From NCBI RefSeq assembly GCF_900168055.1, contig NZ_FUYS01000002.1, forward strand, positions 682,888-746,887: a stretch of DNA of 64,000 nucleotides, written 5' to 3'. The position numbers and the translations under genes were made by a program. Origin of the DNA: Parapedobacter luteus. Lineage in GTDB: Bacteria; Bacteroidota; Bacteroidia; Sphingobacteriales; Sphingobacteriaceae. This document shows, in pieces, positions 60,529 to 64,000 of this stretch (position 1 is the stretch's first letter; the number at the start of each line of letters is the position of its first letter). The notes under the pieces were generated by a model. That model saw only the letters and a list, made by a program, of their open reading frames with translations, searched no databases and was not told the DNA's origin.

Positions 60529-60861
60529 TTATAAATCTTCCTGCTCTTTTACCGGAACGTTGCGAATAAAGTCATCATAGTACGGATTGTCCTGGTCCGA
60601 GTAGGTCCCGTAAGCGTTCAGCAGGTACCCTACCTGTCCGTCATCGGCCCTCACGGCATAAATGACAGCCATGTCCGCCGGATCGGATTCCCCTTCAAAG
60701 CGATACACCTTGATGATGGTCAGTTGGGATGGAGCATACACGTTGGGCCTGCCCTCAAAACAAGCCCCGTCTTTTGTAATGGTAAGTTCGCGGCCGTAGC
60801 CCTTTTCCTTAAGGCGCTCCATTACGGCAGCTATTGGAGTCATGGATCTGGATGTGCTCAT
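60529..60861 (-). CDS. Conserved small hypothetical protein, 110 aa
   Basis: A small soluble protein. The pattern, with helical MTPIAAVMERLKEKGYGREL, ITKDGACFEGRPNVYAPSQL and VYRFEGESDPADMAVIYAVRADDGQVGYLLNAYGTY, resembles a small Bacteroidota family that is often labelled phosphoribosylpyrophosphate synthetase without any catalytic motif of that enzyme; the label should not be trusted. No promoter was found. It is convergent with rodA, 140 bases away. Confidence 0.65.
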   Translation of the reverse strand: MSTSRSMTPIAAVMERLKEKGYGRELTITKDGACFEGRPNVYAPSQLTIIKVYRFEGESDPADMAVIYAVRADDGQVGYLLNAYGTYSDQDNPYYDDFIRNVPVKEQEDL

Positions 60862-60954
60862 CTGTGTCGTTGTTTATTAGGTTAGAACAAGCTTCCCTGC
60901 GTTATGTTTACCGGATAAACACGATCACGGTCTCAGCGGCGGAACCTCCCTTCG

Positions 60955-61338
60955 TCAGGGGGAAGCGGGCGCATTGAGAAACCGGCGCACGGCCAGCCCC
61001 GCCAGCCCTGCGAAGCCACTTACAGGGCCCACCACCAGCACCGCGATAATCAGTACCAGCACAATACCTGGCACAGCAGCCAATGCCGGCACACCCGCCG
61101 TGAATATACCGGCCACCTTGGTTGCCAGGTCAACCCCGGAATTGAAGTGAAGATAGAGTGCGTACCCCATCCACAACGTTATGCCGGCCATCGCCGGCGT
61201 CCAAAACGCCTGCGATGCGCTCGTCGACTTCCACCAGCACACCGCAAAACAAACCGGGGCGATGGTCCACCATGGACCGACAACAGCCAACAGCCCCGCT
61301 ATGACCACGATTAGTACGAATAACATACCCCTTCTCAT
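60955..61338 (-). CDS. Small four-helix membrane protein, 127 aa
   Basis: Not recognised. Four hydrophobic segments at about 5-21, 24-36, 48-62 and 84-112, with short charged loops. It overlaps the upstream penicillin acylase gene by four bases (ATGA), so it is translationally coupled and likely co-functional. No binding motifs. Confidence 0.65.
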   Translation of the reverse strand: MRRGMLFVLIVVIAGLLAVVGPWWTIAPVCFAVCWWKSTSASQAFWTPAMAGITLWMGYALYLHFNSGVDLATKVAGIFTAGVPALAAVPGIVLVLIIAVLVVGPVSGFAGLAGLAVRRFLNAPASP

Positions 61339-63791
61339 TTTGTTGGTTTCAATGCCATGCGGCGTTGCAGCCTGTCCGACGGCTCATCCGCACGCTTCAT
61401 AAACAATAGTGTGTCCAGCTCGCCCTGTGCCCAGCGATCGATCATGTTGTCGTAGTACCGGCTTCCGGGGTTGCCCGACTGGCCACCCGGATACAGCCCG
61501 TATGCCACCGGCCATTCCTTATCCAGTTGCACCACCATCCGCCATGACGGACCGTTTGTACGCGATGTGGCATTGACCACACTGCTGCCCCCGCCATTGT
61601 TGACGCCGATACGGCCGAATGACCTGAAGTTAGGCACCAGGTGCATGATGCGCGTCCCTTTCACCTTGCCCAGCGCCCATGTACGCGCCGAAATATCGCC
61701 AAGGCGTTCACGCATATGCTTCACGGTGATGTTGAAGCTCTCCCGTATGATGTCATCCAGCGTTTCCACCGTATCCGGTGTATTCACATTGTCGAACCAC
61801 GGCGCATCCGGTTCGTTGTTGATGAGCTCAAACGTACGGTCGAGGCTGGGGAATAAGAAATCGTCATCCCGCGGAAACTCATCCTCCCAGATCGCCGCCA
61901 TCAGGTTGTCCAGCCAACTTTCAAAAATAGCCGCCCCTACGGCGTCCGCGTCATTCCGGCGGTTCCAGCGCTCCACGGCATCAAATTCGGCTGATCTGCG
62001 GATGGAATCCGCTGCCGCCAATGCCTTCATCAACCGCGGAAGCACCCGTCTTGCATCCACATTGTAATTATCATTCTGCAACGCACGCAGGCTATCAGCT
62101 GTTGCGTCTGTCATCGCTTCCAAGCGTTCATTGATGCGGATAGCCCTGGCCGGATGTGCAAACCGCCAATCGAGGTAGTACGGATAGGTCGTATCAGTGG
62201 GCGATTGGTTCGCCGAGCTGACGAAGCCCCGCGATGGATTCCGTACCGCGGGATTCTGCTCCTTTGGTATCCACCCCTGCCAGTCGTGCGATGCGAGGGT
62301 GCCATCCAGCAGATACTTGCCCTGCCCCTTCCATTTCAAGGGCAGTTTGCCGGCAGCCGCGAGGGCGATATCACCGCCATTGCTGGAAAAGACGAAATTC
62401 TGGGCCGGTGCCGTAAAATAGCCAAGCGCTTCACGGTAGTCGTCGTAGTCCGTGCCACGGTTGAGGTAATAAAAAGCAAGCATATCCGAATCATCCGTCT
62501 CGTTCGTTACCCAGCGCATTGCGTAGCCCGGCGGTACCCGATCAGTATTGGTCGGGTCGGCCTTATGGTACACAACCGGCCCATGATGCGTGTAGTATAG
62601 CGTGTCGTACACCGTCCGGCCACCCTTCAGGCTGAAGGTTTCGATGTGCCTCGTTGCCGGCTTCCATTGACCATCATGCCGGTACTCGCGAAAGGTCGAG
62701 TCCCTGAACTGAATGCGGTAGAAATCCATCACATCCGGCCCCAGGTTAGTGACTCCCCAAGCAATATCCTTATTAAAGCCGATGATGATATTCGGCGTAC
62801 CCGGCAATGCCACGCCATAGACATTCACGCCTGGCGCGGCGAGCTGCATCTGGTACCAGATAGACGGCAAGGTTAGCTGCAAGTGCGGGTCATTCGCCAG
62901 GATGGGCAGCCCCGTAGCCGACTTGGTGCCACTCACGGCCCAGTTATTGCTCCCTATCTCAGGGCGCGGTGCAGGCATGTAGAAACTCAATAAGTCACTG
63001 TCCGGCAACGCCGTCACCCGCTCCGGCACGACGGGTCTTGGTACGGGCGAAAATTCCCATTCCGTTCCTTCCGGTATCGCGGGTGATTCCAATGCGGGAT
63101 AGTCCGGAAAAAGGTTGGCCACCACATCAGCGCCATATCTTGCCAACACCTTGGTCAACCCGTAGTCATAGCTACCCCCGTTCAACGTATTCCGCATATT
63201 CATCAGCATCAAGATAGACTTATATGGCGTCCACCGCTCAGGACTGTAGTTCAACAGTTTGTATTCCACGGGCAGGTCACGGTAAGTCAGCTGTTCGATA
63301 TATGCATTTACGCCCGCCGCATAAGCTTCCAGCATCCGGTTTGCCAACGTATCGGCCTTCAATTTCTCGGCGATGGTTGCAGCCGATCGCGCCATGCCGA
63401 TACGGCGGTTAAACCGGTCATAAGCCAAGGCGGCCCCGCCCACCACCTCCGAGAGCCTTCCTGAGGCAACCAGTGTATAAAATTCCATCTGCCAGAGGCG
63501 ATCCCGGGCGATGACATACCCCTGAGCGAAATACAGGTCCGCATCATTTTGTGCAAAAATATGCGGTACGGCATTGTCATCGTAATATACCGTTACTTCT
63601 TCCGCAATCCCTTTCAGCAAGATTTCTTCATCCTGCCGGCTGTGTCCAGCCACCGCATGCTGTAAAAAGCCTTCAAACGGGCTGAAGACCTTACCCAATG
63701 GCGGCACCATGCCCCACGAACGGTTAAACACATAAAGCAGCGCGAGCGCGGCAAATAGCGGCCAAAAATGCTTGATGAATCTCATTATCAT
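61335..63791 (-). CDS. Penicillin acylase-type hydrolase (S45, Ntn fold)
   Basis: An 818-residue N-terminal nucleophile hydrolase precursor. The N-terminal hydrophobic segment LFAALALLYVFNRSW (about 11-25) is a signal or anchor. The autoproteolytic site is in PRPEIGSNNWAVSGTKS: Ser281 becomes the first residue of the beta chain. VPHIFAQNDADLYFAQGYVIARDRLWQMEF in the alpha part and LPILANDPHLQLTLPSIWYQMQL in the beta part are typical. Family members cleave penicillins, acyl-homoserine lactones or other amides; which one applies here is not clear. It has a strong promoter (TTTG-20-TATGTTTG). Confidence 0.92.
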   Translation of the reverse strand: MIMRFIKHFWPLFAALALLYVFNRSWGMVPPLGKVFSPFEGFLQHAVAGHSRQDEEILLKGIAEEVTVYYDDNAVPHIFAQNDADLYFAQGYVIARDRLWQMEFYTLVASGRLSEVVGGAALAYDRFNRRIGMARSAATIAEKLKADTLANRMLEAYAAGVNAYIEQLTYRDLPVEYKLLNYSPERWTPYKSILMLMNMRNTLNGGSYDYGLTKVLARYGADVVANLFPDYPALESPAIPEGTEWEFSPVPRPVVPERVTALPDSDLLSFYMPAPRPEIGSNNWAVSGTKSATGLPILANDPHLQLTLPSIWYQMQLAAPGVNVYGVALPGTPNIIIGFNKDIAWGVTNLGPDVMDFYRIQFRDSTFREYRHDGQWKPATRHIETFSLKGGRTVYDTLYYTHHGPVVYHKADPTNTDRVPPGYAMRWVTNETDDSDMLAFYYLNRGTDYDDYREALGYFTAPAQNFVFSSNGGDIALAAAGKLPLKWKGQGKYLLDGTLASHDWQGWIPKEQNPAVRNPSRGFVSSANQSPTDTTYPYYLDWRFAHPARAIRINERLEAMTDATADSLRALQNDNYNVDARRVLPRLMKALAAADSIRRSAEFDAVERWNRRNDADAVGAAIFESWLDNLMAAIWEDEFPRDDDFLFPSLDRTFELINNEPDAPWFDNVNTPDTVETLDDIIRESFNITVKHMRERLGDISARTWALGKVKGTRIMHLVPNFRSFGRIGVNNGGGSSVVNATSRTNGPSWRMVVQLDKEWPVAYGLYPGGQSGNPGSRYYDNMIDRWAQGELDTLLFMKRADEPSDRLQRRMALKPTK

Positions 63792-63824
63792 TTAGGTGTC
63801 ATTTCAAAGGCACGTATTGTCACC

Positions 63825-63856
63825 CAAACATAATCAAAGCGCGCGAAACACGCAAA
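63825..63856 (-). promoter_or_regulatory. Promoter of the penicillin acylase gene
   Basis: Minus strand TTTG (63856-63853), an exact 20-base spacer and TATGTTTG (63832-63825), both perfect; the leader to 63791 is about 30 bases. Confidence 0.7.
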
Positions 63857-63905
63857 TCCAGCGCTTAAAAAAACAACCTTGTGCCGACTATGTTAGTAAA
63901 AGCGT

Positions 63906-64000
63906 ATGGAAAGTCCACTATTTGATGTCCTTGTTGTCGGCGGAAGCTTTTCGGGCCTTTCCGCCGCGCTGACGCTTGCGCGTTCCGGCCGCCGCCTGTT
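63906..64000 (+). CDS. FAD-dependent oxidoreductase, 5' end only
   Basis: The frame from ATG 63906 encodes MESPLFDVLVVGGSFSGLSAALTLARSGRRL and continues past the window end. The G-G-x-x-x-G-L and following helix form an FAD-binding dinucleotide fold, as in thioredoxin-reductase-like NAD(P)/FAD oxidoreductases. The enzyme cannot be narrowed further. It is divergent from the penicillin acylase gene. Confidence 0.75.
   Translation, partial: MESPLFDVLVVGGSFSGLSAALTLARSGRRL

Noticed and set aside
60529-60861. Annotation as phosphoribosylpyrophosphate synthetase
   Set aside because: 110 residues without the PRPP-binding or ATP motifs; only a small-family label could suggest it.
1-64000. Prophage, insertion sequence, integrative element or defence island
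   Set aside because: No transposase, integrase, terminal repeats, tRNA-linked att sites, restriction, toxin-antitoxin or CRISPR features were recognised on either strand; gene content is core-like.

Overview
The window comes from a Bacteroidota chromosome, most likely Sphingobacteriaceae (Pedobacter/Parapedobacter type; the base composition, about half G+C by eye, is high for that family). Support for this: a type IX secretion plug-domain protein, a fused SecDF, DUF3857 proteins, many N-terminal signal peptides ending in AQ, and 20 exact copies of the Bacteroidota promoter element TAnnTTTG on the correct strand just upstream of gene starts. No phage, insertion sequence, CRISPR array, rRNA or tRNA was seen. 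The gene content is mostly core-genome.

Layout. 1-5.3 kb: 3' end of a cysteine desulfurase, a small charged protein, a TPR protein, then etfB-etfA, a bifunctional-nuclease/UVR protein and a nucleoside-type permease. 5.3-15.2 kb: divergent SNF2 helicase and HrpB helicase, an M3 oligopeptidase, a small membrane-anchored protein and a YbdG-type mechanosensitive channel. 15.6-20.5 kb: gyrA followed by two exported TPR proteins. 20.5-29.9 kb: pyrD, an ABC-F ATPase, a T9SS plug-domain protein, a class IV aminotransferase with RluD, a D-cysteine desulfhydrase-like enzyme, L-lysine 6-transaminase and a DJ-1/PfpI protein. 30-40 kb: guaB, two small envelope proteins, an MFS transporter, SecDF and two convergent DAACS symporters. 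40.4-43.6 kb: a MarR regulator coupled to a ferredoxin reductase, a 2Fe-2S ferredoxin and NDH-2. 43.6-54.5 kb: a PolX/PHP protein, then aminopeptidase P, a DPP-IV-type peptidase, an M1 peptidase and two DUF3857 proteins. 54.6-60.4 kb: the rod-shape operon mreB-mreC-mreD-PBP2-rodA. 60.5-64 kb: two small proteins, a penicillin acylase-type hydrolase and the start of a flavoprotein.

Functional links. EtfAB, NDH-2 and the MarR-FNR-ferredoxin group move electrons. The lysine transaminase, desulfhydrase, oligopeptidase, DPP-IV and M1 enzymes fit a peptide- and amino-acid-using lifestyle. The Mre/PBP2/RodA set builds the lateral wall.

Most interesting signals: a long palindrome that ends exactly at the lysine-transaminase -7 box and shares a motif with the oligopeptidase promoter; a group of promoters placed so close to start codons that their mRNAs should be leaderless or nearly so, including back-to-back divergent pairs; a PolX homologue whose polymerase aspartates appear lost while its PHP nuclease site is intact; a DUF3857 paralogue without its transglutaminase Cys and His; and a DAACS symporter with NQNGT instead of NMDGT. 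No clear new multi-gene defence or mobile system was found.
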